From CAZSLZ01 sp964607865 (lineage in GTDB: Bacteria > Vulcanimicrobiota > JAJTBE01 > CAZSLZ01), in the NCBI GenBank assembly GCA_964607865.1, contig CAZSLZ010000090.1:1-13993 (forward strand): a stretch of 13,993 bases of DNA, written 5' to 3'. Below the pieces are notes generated by a model, which was not told the DNA's origin, searched no databases, and worked only from the letters and a program-made list of their open reading frames with translations. Made by a program: the position numbers and the translations under genes. Of the stretch, positions 1 through 7,037 are shown piece after piece. Position 1 is the stretch's first letter; each line of letters starts with the position of its first letter.

Positions 1-2156
1 GCCCCGGCCCAGAGCCCGAGACCAAAAGCTGGTTTTTAAATAAAGCTAATTATGACTTTTTTGCAGTCAAAGGTGTGAGTAATGATGAAGCAATGTTTGG
101 TGGACATTCAGCATTACTAGTAAATTACCATTCGGATTATGGCGCATCAAAAAAATGTAAATTAGTTCATATGGGCAATACAGGCACGATATTAATAGAT
201 ATGAGAGATTTTTATGGAAAAAAGAACGACCTTTACATAGCATGCGGAGAAAATGAAGAATACTATGATGATAAAAGTGCCGCCTTCCATCACCATTCGC
301 TAAAACATTCTAACGGTGACTCTATTTCAGTTATTCAGGAAACCGAAGAGAAGGAAAATTTCATTTCAAATTGGTCATCTATTGATGGATATTCACCCCA
401 GCATATATTTATAGCTGGTTATGGACCCGAATTAACTGCAGACACATATGAGAAATTTGACGGGTCAAATTTAGTTCACTATGACGGCAGTAATGTTTTA
501 GAAGGTAAAGCTCTGAATCTCGAAGGTGAGTATTCGGAAGTAGGGCAGGTAAAATTAGATCTGGATGGAGGATTCTACAGTGTAAGAGTAGATAATTACT
601 ATGATATATGGTCAGGGCCTTTTACCACTGGGATTGAAGGTGCAGTAGCTGTGGGGCATTCAGAAATTTATATAGTTGACACCAACGATGATCCTCCTAC
701 TGTTGATGGACCGATTACTCAACGTGCAAGAATTGCTATGTGGGATAGATATAGTGAAGATGAAGGTTCAGATATATGGAGTCAATATGATATTCCTGAT
801 AACCCAGCGTTAACAACAACACCTTTGACAGCTATCTGGGCAACTTCAGCTGTAGAAGGTAATTTCCATGAAATATATATCGGTTGTGAAGAAGGGGAAG
901 TATTCCTTGGAAGCCCATATAATAATGGTGGGATAGAAGTAATTGATGATACGCTTTGGATGAGAAATCTGAACTTCCCTGGCAATGAAGTAACAACTAT
1001 TTCCGGTTTTACAACTACAGATTTGTATGTAGGAACAGAGAATGGGGAATTATACCATTTTGATGGAACTAATTGGGCCAATGTATTAACTGTGGCTGAT
1101 CAAGACGGCCAAACCAAGGTTATAAAAAAGATCGACGCTACAAGATTCAACAACGGCAAGAGAATCTATATTGCCGCTAACGGTAACAGGTATATTACAT
1201 ACAATCCAGCAGATGACTCAGAGTTAACTTTTGATCTCTCAGGAACTGTAACCAGTTATATGGATACCTGGGGCCCCGATGACCAGAATATTTTCATGGT
1301 TGGAACTAATGGCCAATATATGGCTCACTGGGATGGTTCAACCTGGGATACCGCAGTTCCCACAAATGCTACCCAGGGAAATGCCGGGTATCCTCGATTC
1401 TATGGAATATGGGGATTCAGCGAAGACGACATCTTTGCAGTAGGATCCAACCCCAGCGGTGCTGGCGCTGCAGCTGACGCATGTATCATCCATTACAACG
1501 GAACCGCCTGGTCTGAAATGGCAAGTAATACCACTGAACATTTGTATGATATCTGGGGTACAACTGCAGACTCTCTTAATGCGGTTGGTGATTCCGGCAC
1601 AATTTTAAACTATGACGGTTCAGCTTGGGCAGAAGTTGCCGATATACCCACAAGACAGAACCTTCACGGTGTTTTTGGCTTCTCTGCAGATGATATTTGG
1701 GCTGTGGGAGAACACGGAACAGTTCTTCATTATGATGGAACAGAATGGACACGGGTTGATATCGGAACAACACAGAATCTTTTCACTGTATGGGGTACTT
1801 CTTCCAGTGATATTTATGTTGCAGGTAATGCTGCCATGTATTATTGGAATGGCTCAGACTGGGAAGATCAGACTGCTAATCAATTGAGAAGATTCCGTTC
1901 AATATGGGGCCCCACTGGCTCAGAGATTCTGGCTGCAGGTTGGACTTATTTGCCCGGTGATGATGATCACAACGAAATCAATGTGTTCTACAAGGAATCC
2001 GGAAAAAAATGGGAGAGCATTGGTTACGCTGTTCCTTTGTTTATTTACACAACCTGGGGGCCCGGAACCGACATTAACGCTGACTTCTACAGTGGCGGTG
2101 CCGGTGGTCACATTACCCTCTACGGAATAAAGCCCGATGTGGCAGGACAGAAATAA
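1..2156 (+). CDS. Beta-propeller repeat protein, 5'-truncated by window edge
   Basis: The reading frame is open from nt 3 to the TAA at 2154-2156. The GTG at 75 is not a convincing start: there is no ribosome binding site, and the upstream codons read as continuing protein (WFLNKANYDFFAVKG...). The gene therefore begins left of the window. The C-terminal half carries a repeated motif, WG-x(4)-DI-[FWY]-AVG-x-x-G-[TY]-[IV]-hYDG-[ST]-x-W. Clear copies start near nt 1267, 1406, 1552, 1672, 1789 and 1902, with weaker ones near 1000 and 2053. The spacing of about 40-48 residues per copy is typical of one beta-propeller blade. Such repeats occur in large secreted or surface proteins of environmental bacteria, but no enzymatic motif is visible and the ligand is unknown. 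The N-terminal part is more divergent and AT-richer. A strong terminator follows. The propeller fold is confident; the function is not assignable. Confidence 0.8.
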   Translation, partial: PGPEPETKSWFLNKANYDFFAVKGVSNDEAMFGGHSALLVNYHSDYGASKKCKLVHMGNTGTILIDMRDFYGKKNDLYIACGENEEYYDDKSAAFHHHSLKHSNGDSISVIQETEEKENFISNWSSIDGYSPQHIFIAGYGPELTADTYEKFDGSNLVHYDGSNVLEGKALNLEGEYSEVGQVKLDLDGGFYSVRVDNYYDIWSGPFTTGIEGAVAVGHSEIYIVDTNDDPPTVDGPITQRARIAMWDRYSEDEGSDIWSQYDIPDNPALTTTPLTAIWATSAVEGNFHEIYIGCEEGEVFLGSPYNNGGIEVIDDTLWMRNLNFPGNEVTTISGFTTTDLYVGTENGELYHFDGTNWANVLTVADQDGQTKVIKKIDATRFNNGKRIYIAANGNRYITYNPADDSELTFDLSGTVTSYMDTWGPDDQNIFMVGTNGQYMAHWDGSTWDTAVPTNATQGNAGYPRFYGIWGFSEDDIFAVGSNPSGAGAAADACIIHYNGTAWSEMASNTTEHLYDIWGTTADSLNAVGDSGTILNYDGSAWAEVADIPTRQNLHGVFGFSADDIWAVGEHGTVLHYDGTEWTRVDIGTTQNLFTVWGTSSSDIYVAGNAAMYYWNGSDWEDQTANQLRRFRSIWGPTGSEILAAGWTYLPGDDDHNEINVFYKESGKKWESIGYAVPLFIYTTWGPGTDINADFYSGGAGGHITLYGIKPDVAGQK

Positions 2157-2176
2157 CACCCAATAACCACAAACAC

Positions 2177-2209
2177 AAAGGAGTTGCCTTTAAGGCAACT
2201 CCTTTTTTT
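2177..2209 (+). terminator. Intrinsic terminator of the beta-propeller gene
   Basis: A 12-bp perfect stem (AAAGGAGTTGCC at 2177-2188 with GGCAACTCCTTT at 2194-2205) has a 5-nt loop and runs into a T tract. It lies about 20 nt after the stop codon at 2156. Confidence 0.92.
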
Positions 2210-2213
2210 ACAT

Positions 2214-2238
2214 AAAAAAAGCTGGCAAATGCCAGCTT
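2214..2238 (-). terminator. Intrinsic terminator of the flavodiiron gene
   Basis: On the minus strand, the arms AAGCTGGCA and TGCCAGCTT (plus positions 2230-2238 and 2219-2227) are followed by a run of T (the plus-strand A run at 2214-2220). It lies about 25 nt beyond the stop of the gene ending at 2264. It sits back to back with the plus-strand terminator at 2177-2209 and insulates the two convergent genes. Confidence 0.9.
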
Positions 2239-2263
2239 CTATTCTATATATTCCAACAAAAAC

Positions 2264-3475
2264 CTAACTTTTAACCAATGTCCTTGTTAACTTCCCTCCC
2301 ACTATTCTTCCCAGTTTATAACATTCTTCCAGTTCCTTGTTATCGGGGACATATTGAATCTTCAATCCCGGAACTGCCAATTCAACTTTCATTTCTTTCA
2401 GAAATTCTTCAAGCTGGCCTACAGACTGGCCACCCCAGCCATAAGAGCCAAAAGCTGCCCCGATGAGGTTCAGGGGTTTCAGGCCCTTCAAATAGGTCAT
2501 TACATCTCCCAGCGACGGGAACATATTATTATTCATTGTTGGGGCGCCTACCAGCAATGCGCCGGCTTCCAGCACCTCTGTGGCTACATCGCTTCGGTGA
2601 GAACCCTGCAGGGGCAAAACCTTAACCTTTGCGCCGCTGTCAGAAAGCCCCTCGGCAATTGCCCGGGCCATAACCTCGGTACTATGCCACATGGTGTCAT
2701 AAACCACCACAGCTTTATCAGTAGCTTCCTGATTCGCCCACTTCGAATACCAATTATAAATTTTACTGAAATCTTTCCGCCAGACAGGGCCGTGATCCGG
2801 CGCCACAATATCGAATTCCAGGCCAGAGGCGTCAACTTTCTTAATCAGGTTTTTCACCATCATAGAAAATGGAAGCAGGATATTAGCATAATATTTTGCA
2901 GCTTCCCATTCCAATAAAGAAATGTCCAGTTGGTCATCAAAACGCTCGTAGGAAGCCAGGTGCATGCCGAAGGCATCCTGAGAGAACAGTAATTTTTTCT
3001 CTTCAATGTAGGAAAACATACTATCTGGCCAATGAAGCATCCGGGTTTCCATAAACTGAACATGCATATTGCCCAGGCTTATTCGTTCTCCATCCTTCAC
3101 TACCTGCAGTTCAGTATCGGTATGGAAATGCTTTCTTATTGCCTTTTCTCCGTTGGCGCTCAAATAAACCTTTTCAGGTTTTATCAGGTTTATAGCTTCC
3201 ATCAGGTTACCCGAATGGTCCATTTCAGAATGATTTGAAATAATTATGTCAATCTTTTCCGGATCAATTACCGATGCCACCCTGGATAAAAATTCATCTC
3301 TGAAGGGTGCTTTTACCGTATCTACAAGGGTAATCTTATCCGCCATAACTAAATATGCATTATATGTTGTGCCTCTTGAAGTTTCATAACCATGAAAATT
3401 TCTAATTCCCCAGTCTATGGCGCCAACCCAGTATATATCATCAACAATTTTTTTTGCTTTGAAAGGCCCTTTCAT
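2264..3475 (-). CDS. fprA: FprA/Roo-type flavodiiron protein (A-type flavoprotein)
   Basis: A 403-residue two-domain protein of normal class A length. Residues 1-250 form a metallo-beta-lactamase-like domain with the full di-iron ligand set: the HSEMDH signature (H82, E84, D86, H87), H148 in RMLHWPDS, D167 in SQDAFG and H228 in APDHGP. Residues 254-400 are a flavodoxin-like FMN domain with the phosphate loop VVYDTMWHSTE (258-267), the GAPTMNNNMFPS loop (310-321) and FGSYGWGGQSV (342-352). Family members are soluble terminal oxidoreductases that reduce O2 to water and/or NO to N2O, with electrons usually from rubredoxin. No rubredoxin or flavin-reductase domain is fused here and none lies next door. 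The start is supported by AAGGAGGT 6 nt upstream of the ATG. The role in oxygen or NO detoxification in an anaerobe is inferred from the family; O2 versus NO preference cannot be read from sequence. Confidence 0.95.
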   Translation of the reverse strand: MKGPFKAKKIVDDIYWVGAIDWGIRNFHGYETSRGTTYNAYLVMADKITLVDTVKAPFRDEFLSRVASVIDPEKIDIIISNHSEMDHSGNLMEAINLIKPEKVYLSANGEKAIRKHFHTDTELQVVKDGERISLGNMHVQFMETRMLHWPDSMFSYIEEKKLLFSQDAFGMHLASYERFDDQLDISLLEWEAAKYYANILLPFSMMVKNLIKKVDASGLEFDIVAPDHGPVWRKDFSKIYNWYSKWANQEATDKAVVVYDTMWHSTEVMARAIAEGLSDSGAKVKVLPLQGSHRSDVATEVLEAGALLVGAPTMNNNMFPSLGDVMTYLKGLKPLNLIGAAFGSYGWGGQSVGQLEEFLKEMKVELAVPGLKIQYVPDNKELEECYKLGRIVGGKLTRTLVKS

Positions 3476-3549
3476 TTTGTACCTCCTTGGAAATATTTGT
3501 ATTACCCAATATAATAAAATAAAATTAAAATATTTAGTTCCCGTTTAGC

Positions 3550-3783
3550 TTACGATTCCATCCATTGTTTTCTTGTAACAGGAACAACCCTGTCAATATA
3601 GTATAAATCCCCTTTTCTAATAATTTCGAACCTGTAATATCCATTGTCGTTTTCGTAAAACTGTCCAATGTCCACCAACAGCCAGGTTCCTCCGGAATCG
3701 TGGCCGATAATCTTCACCGCGCTTTGAGGAGCTGCCAGCCCTTCGCCCATGGGTTTAATTTTTACTTTTTCCATACCCGTCAC
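3550..3783 (-). CDS. Downstream fragment of a frameshifted small secreted protein
   Basis: A 77-residue reading frame from a GTG (VTGMEKVKIKPMGEG...), ending QWMES. I do not recognise a family. No convincing ribosome binding site precedes the GTG or the nearby ATG. The frame stays open upstream into codons reading RWPIHNYPAWRAEQSYASYV, so it looks like the C-terminal part of the protein encoded at 3824-4216, separated by one frameshift. The fragment reads as an ordinary globular beta-rich stretch (GGTWLLVDIGQFY, GYYRFEIIRKGDLYYIDRV), which argues for a real coding sequence. It may be expressed only as part of the longer protein, if the shift is a sequencing error, or not at all if the gene is broken. 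Confidence 0.6.
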   Translation of the reverse strand: MTGMEKVKIKPMGEGLAAPQSAVKIIGHDSGGTWLLVDIGQFYENDNGYYRFEIIRKGDLYYIDRVVPVTRKQWMES

Positions 3784-3823
3784 ATAACTGGCATAACTCT
3801 GCTCAGCCCTCCAGGCGGGATAA

Positions 3824-4216
3824 TTATGAATAGGCCATCTGGTAATCGTCCCATAAAATATTCTGAAAATAACTCCATATTAACGCTGTTGAATTTCTCG
3901 CCACCGAATCAAATTGCCCGGTAAAAAATGCATCATCCAAAACAAGGCCACCGGTGTCTTTGTGATATTTTATTTCCCAGATACCCCCATATTCCAGGTT
4001 GTCAAAATCATAGAACCTGTTCTGCATTGCTTCGTTATTACTTAATTTCAGCAGTTTCTTTCCGCCATAAATATGTATAATTCCCCCACATTCATCGAAA
4101 TCTTTCATATAATATAGAACACCCTGGGCAGTGAGAGGCTTTTCGTGGGCCATGAGAGGTATAACCGACAGCAATAATAAAACACCCAGTATAGTTAAAA
4201 TGTATATCTTCTTCAT
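3824..4216 (-). CDS. Small secreted protein, N-terminal part, probably frameshifted
   Basis: A 130-residue frame starting MKKIYILTILGVLLLLSVIP, with a typical Sec signal peptide (basic start, about 17 hydrophobic residues, likely cleavage after LMA near residue 23). The mature part (about 107 residues) is rich in aromatic and acidic residues and resembles no family I can name. The ATG is preceded by AAAGGA at a plausible distance. The frame ends early in DDYQMAYS-stop, while the frame one base over continues for about 90 more residues to 3550. An extra base in 3835-3880, for example in the GGG of TTTTATGGGACG, would account for this; removing one G gives NILWTITRWPIHNYPAW. The intact product would be about 221 residues. 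It is a stand-alone unit downstream of the protease terminator. Confidence 0.65.
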   Translation of the reverse strand: MKKIYILTILGVLLLLSVIPLMAHEKPLTAQGVLYYMKDFDECGGIIHIYGGKKLLKLSNNEAMQNRFYDFDNLEYGGIWEIKYHKDTGGLVLDDAFFTGQFDSVARNSTALIWSYFQNILWDDYQMAYS

Positions 4217-4305
4217 AATTTGATTTTCCTTTCAGTTGTGAATTTGAAAATATTCACTGATAATTCCAGCTGAGTTTTTATCATTCCTTTACCGATTTGT
4301 GTAAT

Positions 4306-4337
4306 AAAAAAATCCGGAGTTGTTAAACTCCGGATTT
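4306..4337 (-). terminator. Intrinsic terminator of the C10 protease gene
   Basis: On the minus strand, a 12-bp perfect stem AAATCCGGAGTT/AACTCCGGATTT with loop TAAC runs into seven T. It starts about 18 nt after the stop at 4355, which shows that the short C-terminus of the protease is its natural gene end. Confidence 0.93.
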
Positions 4338-4354
4338 TCAGTAACTTATCAACT

Positions 4355-6211
4355 TTATGGAGTATATGAATTGCCAGTAATATTGGATTGTGTGGGTTCA
4401 CCAGGTTTTGACTGGTCTGTTTTCCATATAAAGATGTTATAATATTCGGCATTATCAGAAACCGCCCAGGTGAGGGTGGTATTTGTAGCAACATCAGTGG
4501 CGCCATCTGAAGGAACCGGCTCGGCAGGTTGTTGAGGCCCTGCCAGGGTGATAACAGAAACCGATGCGCTGTAGGAAGATGTACCGTTATCATTATATGC
4601 ACTCACCCTGTAATAGTAGGTGGTTTCCGGCTCAAGGCCGGTGTCGGTATAAGTAGTTACATTGGCATCCACCGTTGCAATTTCAGTATAAGCCTGCTCA
4701 CCGTCTTTTCTTCGGCCTATTTTAAAACCGGTTTCGTCCGAAGAATTATCTGTCCAGTTTAAAACCACACTTTTATTGGAAATGGCATTGCCAGACAGAT
4801 CACTGGGAGGCTCCGGCGCCGGATCCGGTGTGGGTGAAGGAGAAGGCTCAGGGGTAGGAGTAGGCACTCCACTTCTTTTAATATTATAAACAGTTGCATC
4901 AACCGTTTCATAACCTGAGGGCATACCGTCAGGAACGTCATACCAGCCGTCGAATGCTCCGGCCCATCCCATATTTATATGATATTTGCCGGTAGAATCA
5001 TCATAACCGTCAAGGTTTACGGCATGGCCGCTGGTATCGCTTCTTATTCCAATAATTACCGGGTAACCATCTTTAATATTCTGGGAAACATCTCCGGCAA
5101 GGCCGCCAAAATAATAACTGCTATGGTCATAACCCAGCCTGTTTTTCAAGGCTGAATAGCAGTCAGATAAATATGCGCCTGATCCCACACTGGTATAATC
5201 CATTTGAACCAGAACTCCACAGGCATAACTTATCTTTGCCTTTATAGTGTTATTGGGGTTTCCATTATTATATGAAATGTTGGAAAAATTGGCAGTGGTG
5301 GCAAAAATTTGAATGCCCCGGTTATCAGTGACATAATTATCAGCATCGGTAAAGGTTACCGATGTAGGATATTCATGATAGTTTAAAACCTGAGCCATGG
5401 AAGTCGCAACACACCCAACCACACTTCGATCACTGGTATCGGGATCTTCAGGGCATAAATCATTATATGGTGAACTCTGATCCCAGGTACTAAAGGTAAA
5501 CAACGGGCCGTATTGGGTTCTCTGGTTCTTCTTTATTCCGAAATTCCTGGTCAGGAACTGCTCCCATTGACGGGTTGCTTTCTCCCTTGCAGATTTTTTC
5601 AACCCAACTTCCCGCTTAGCTCTGAAACGCATGGTTAAATCCTGTTTCAAAATCTGGTAAAGCATATTCTCAGGGGTGTCTTCCCAGCTGAATTCAGTTC
5701 TGAATGAATAGGCTATAACGGGAGGTAAAGCTGCATTCGACGGAACCACAACATAACCAGTGGGGTTCAAATCAAACACATAAGCCAGAAAATGCCCCTG
5801 TTCATCGAACAGTTTATTCATCGATTCAATGGGATCTTTGGGTATTTTTGCAAAAACATCAGAGTTTTTCCTGACAACTTCTGCTCTGTTCCTTTCTCTC
5901 TCTACCAGGGTTTTTGCCACATAATATGCCAGGTTTCTGTCAACAGGGCCTTCCACATAAGAATTTCTTCCCTCAGTGGTAAAAGACCATACTTCACTAT
6001 CTGAAGTATTGCCTTCGGAATCAACAGCTTCGACCTGCCAATTATAGGTAGTTGCCTGTTCCAGGCTGCCCCCGGTATCACCGCCGCCTCCTCCGCCGGA
6101 AGAAACGGTTCCTCCGCCGCCGCCACCGCAGCCCGGCATCCAGAAAGCCAGAAAGGACAGCAACATTACAAGAGTAATGATAAATAAAGCTTTCCTGCTA
6201 TTAATTTTCAT
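4355..6211 (-). CDS. C10 family (streptopain-like) cysteine protease lipoprotein with FnIII-like domains
   Basis: 618 residues from the ATG at 6211. That start is chosen over the in-frame ATG at 6238 because AAGGAGG (6226-6220) sits 8 nt upstream of it and the lipoprotein signal then begins at MKINSRKALF. Order of parts: signal peptide with lipobox-like WMPGC (C28); Gly-rich linker (29-48); half of an FnIII-like domain (49-80, TTYNWQVEAVDSEGN... VWSFTT); a propeptide/Spi-like region (about 92-172, GYVVVPSNAALPPVIAYS); C10 peptidase (about 235-445) with catalytic C267 in VVGCVATSMAQ, H396 in SGHAVNLDGYD and W416 in NMGWAGAFDGW; a Pro/Thr linker (449-470); a complete FnIII (about 470-556); and a first-half FnIII-like segment (562-618) ending ITGNSYTP. 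Known C10 members (SpeB, interpain) are secreted zymogens that degrade proteins or peptides. A surface-anchored, self-activating protease is inferred. The substrate is unknown. Confidence 0.93.
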   Translation of the reverse strand: MKINSRKALFIITLVMLLSFLAFWMPGCGGGGGGTVSSGGGGGGDTGGSLEQATTYNWQVEAVDSEGNTSDSEVWSFTTEGRNSYVEGPVDRNLAYYVAKTLVERERNRAEVVRKNSDVFAKIPKDPIESMNKLFDEQGHFLAYVFDLNPTGYVVVPSNAALPPVIAYSFRTEFSWEDTPENMLYQILKQDLTMRFRAKREVGLKKSAREKATRQWEQFLTRNFGIKKNQRTQYGPLFTFSTWDQSSPYNDLCPEDPDTSDRSVVGCVATSMAQVLNYHEYPTSVTFTDADNYVTDNRGIQIFATTANFSNISYNNGNPNNTIKAKISYACGVLVQMDYTSVGSGAYLSDCYSALKNRLGYDHSSYYFGGLAGDVSQNIKDGYPVIIGIRSDTSGHAVNLDGYDDSTGKYHINMGWAGAFDGWYDVPDGMPSGYETVDATVYNIKRSGVPTPTPEPSPSPTPDPAPEPPSDLSGNAISNKSVVLNWTDNSSDETGFKIGRRKDGEQAYTEIATVDANVTTYTDTGLEPETTYYYRVSAYNDNGTSSYSASVSVITLAGPQQPAEPVPSDGATDVATNTTLTWAVSDNAEYYNIFIWKTDQSKPGEPTQSNITGNSYTP

Positions 6212-6219
6212 TAACCATA

Positions 6220-6226
6220 CCTCCTT
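6220..6226 (-). promoter_or_regulatory. Ribosome binding site fixing the protease start at 6211
   Basis: AAGGAGG on the minus strand, 8 nt before ATGAAAATTAAT. The upstream in-frame ATG at 6238 precedes this Shine-Dalgarno site and would add nine non-signal-like residues, so 6211 is preferred. Confidence 0.85.
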
Positions 6227-6266
6227 AAAATTTACCATAGTGAATTAATAAATTAACCAGAAAATA

Positions 6267-6908
6267 TTATATTTCCTGAATTTTTGCCACCTGTTTGTTT
6301 AAATCTTCTCGCAGTCTCTTACTGATAAGATGATTTGTGAAATCTCCCCGGGTTCTTTCCAGAATTGCCCTGGCCTGATCCGTGGAACGCCGTAACCCCC
6401 CGGTAATTGCATCAGAAAAATCAATTGTAACCAGAATCGAATAAATCTCATCCATAGCCTGTAACAACGGTTCACCCTCGTCACCTTTATCCTGTCGCAT
6501 TAAATCAAGTAATTTTCGCCTTAATTCGCCCACAGCTTCCGCCATTCCATTCAGATAAGCTGCATACCTTACATTCAGGTCGTTAGGATGAGGCATATCT
6601 TCATCGAAAATAATGGCATATGTAACCGCAGCTTCAGCGTATTCCTTTTGGGCATCGTGAACAAAGCCCACCCTGGAAAGCTGTTCTACCTCACATATGT
6701 TTTCGTTGGAATCTTTAACCAGTTGATGAATTTCATCCAGAAGTTTTCTGGCCTGGTCTTTATGGTTGCGATGAATTGCCTTGATTGAAAGCCCGGATTT
6801 TTTTATAATCTCCCTGTGAAGAATATAACTCTGATCCCTGACCTTTTCCGCCCTGGACAATGCATCGTTAATCTCGTCAATAATTTGATCAAAATCTAAA
6901 TTTCCCAT
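6267..6908 (-). CDS. Translin family protein (RNA-binding, possible RNase)
   Basis: 213 residues, mostly alpha-helical, matching the translin/TRAX family and especially its archaeal-style members. Landmarks: REIIKKSGLSIKAIHR (32-47), GFVHDAQKEYAEA (81-93), YLNGMAEAVGELRRKLLDL (118-136), MDEIYSILVTIDFSDAI (152-168), and GLRRSTDQARAILERTRGD (171-189). The last two blocks are the most family-specific. Eukaryotic TRAX uses two Glu and one Asp for RNase activity within the octameric C3PO. E89 and E92 in KEYAEA, with D163/D166, are the likely equivalents here, so activity on single-stranded RNA is possible but inferred. AGAGGT lies 6 nt before the ATG. The gene lies downstream of the ATP-grasp terminator and upstream of the protease (55-nt gap), so it may share a transcript with the protease. 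Confidence 0.88.
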   Translation of the reverse strand: MGNLDFDQIIDEINDALSRAEKVRDQSYILHREIIKKSGLSIKAIHRNHKDQARKLLDEIHQLVKDSNENICEVEQLSRVGFVHDAQKEYAEAAVTYAIIFDEDMPHPNDLNVRYAAYLNGMAEAVGELRRKLLDLMRQDKGDEGEPLLQAMDEIYSILVTIDFSDAITGGLRRSTDQARAILERTRGDFTNHLISKRLREDLNKQVAKIQEI

Positions 6909-6942
6909 GTTCTACCTCTTTCTTTTTTTTTATATTTAACAA

Positions 6943-6948
6943 ATTATA
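6943..6948 (-). promoter_or_regulatory. Possible -10 element upstream of the translin gene
   Basis: TATAAT on the minus strand, about 35 nt before the ATG at 6908, in a very AT-rich gap downstream of the ATP-grasp terminator. No good -35 hexamer is seen at 16-18 nt, so this is a weak call. Confidence 0.25.
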
Positions 6949-7003
6949 AATCTTTTCCTTTTGTAATATATTAAATGAATACCCAGGATTAAACATTATA
7001 AAG

Positions 7004-7028
7004 AAAAAACGCCGGGAAACCGGCGTTT
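7004..7028 (-). terminator. Intrinsic terminator of the ATP-grasp gene
   Basis: On the minus strand, AAACGCCGG/CCGGCGTTT with a TTTC loop is followed by T residues. It starts 9 nt after the stop at 7038 and separates this gene from the translin gene. Confidence 0.92.
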
Positions 7029-7037
7029 ATTTTTTTG

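Noticed and set aside
75..77. GTG as the start of the beta-propeller gene
   Set aside because: No ribosome binding site, and the frame stays open with protein-like codons to the window edge.
1267..2080. Regularly spaced similar segments, possible CRISPR-like or tandem DNA repeat
   Set aside because: The similarity is at the protein level (propeller blades). The DNA copies differ, with blade-length spacing and no conserved palindromic repeat.
2354..2917. Plus-strand open frame of 187 codons opposite the flavodiiron gene
   Set aside because: Antisense to a gene with a complete set of metal and FMN motifs. The translation has no family features.
4213..4602. Minus-strand open frame overlapping the protease 3' end and the following gene's start
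   Set aside because: It overlaps the FnIII region in another frame, crosses a strong terminator, and has no start signal or protein-like features.
4800..4870. Low-complexity repeat
   Set aside because: It encodes the Pro/Thr/Ser linker between the protease and FnIII domains.
6065..6130. CCG/CCT-rich repeat-like stretch resembling a microsatellite
   Set aside because: It encodes the two poly-Gly runs of the linker after the lipobox of the protease, so coding explains it.
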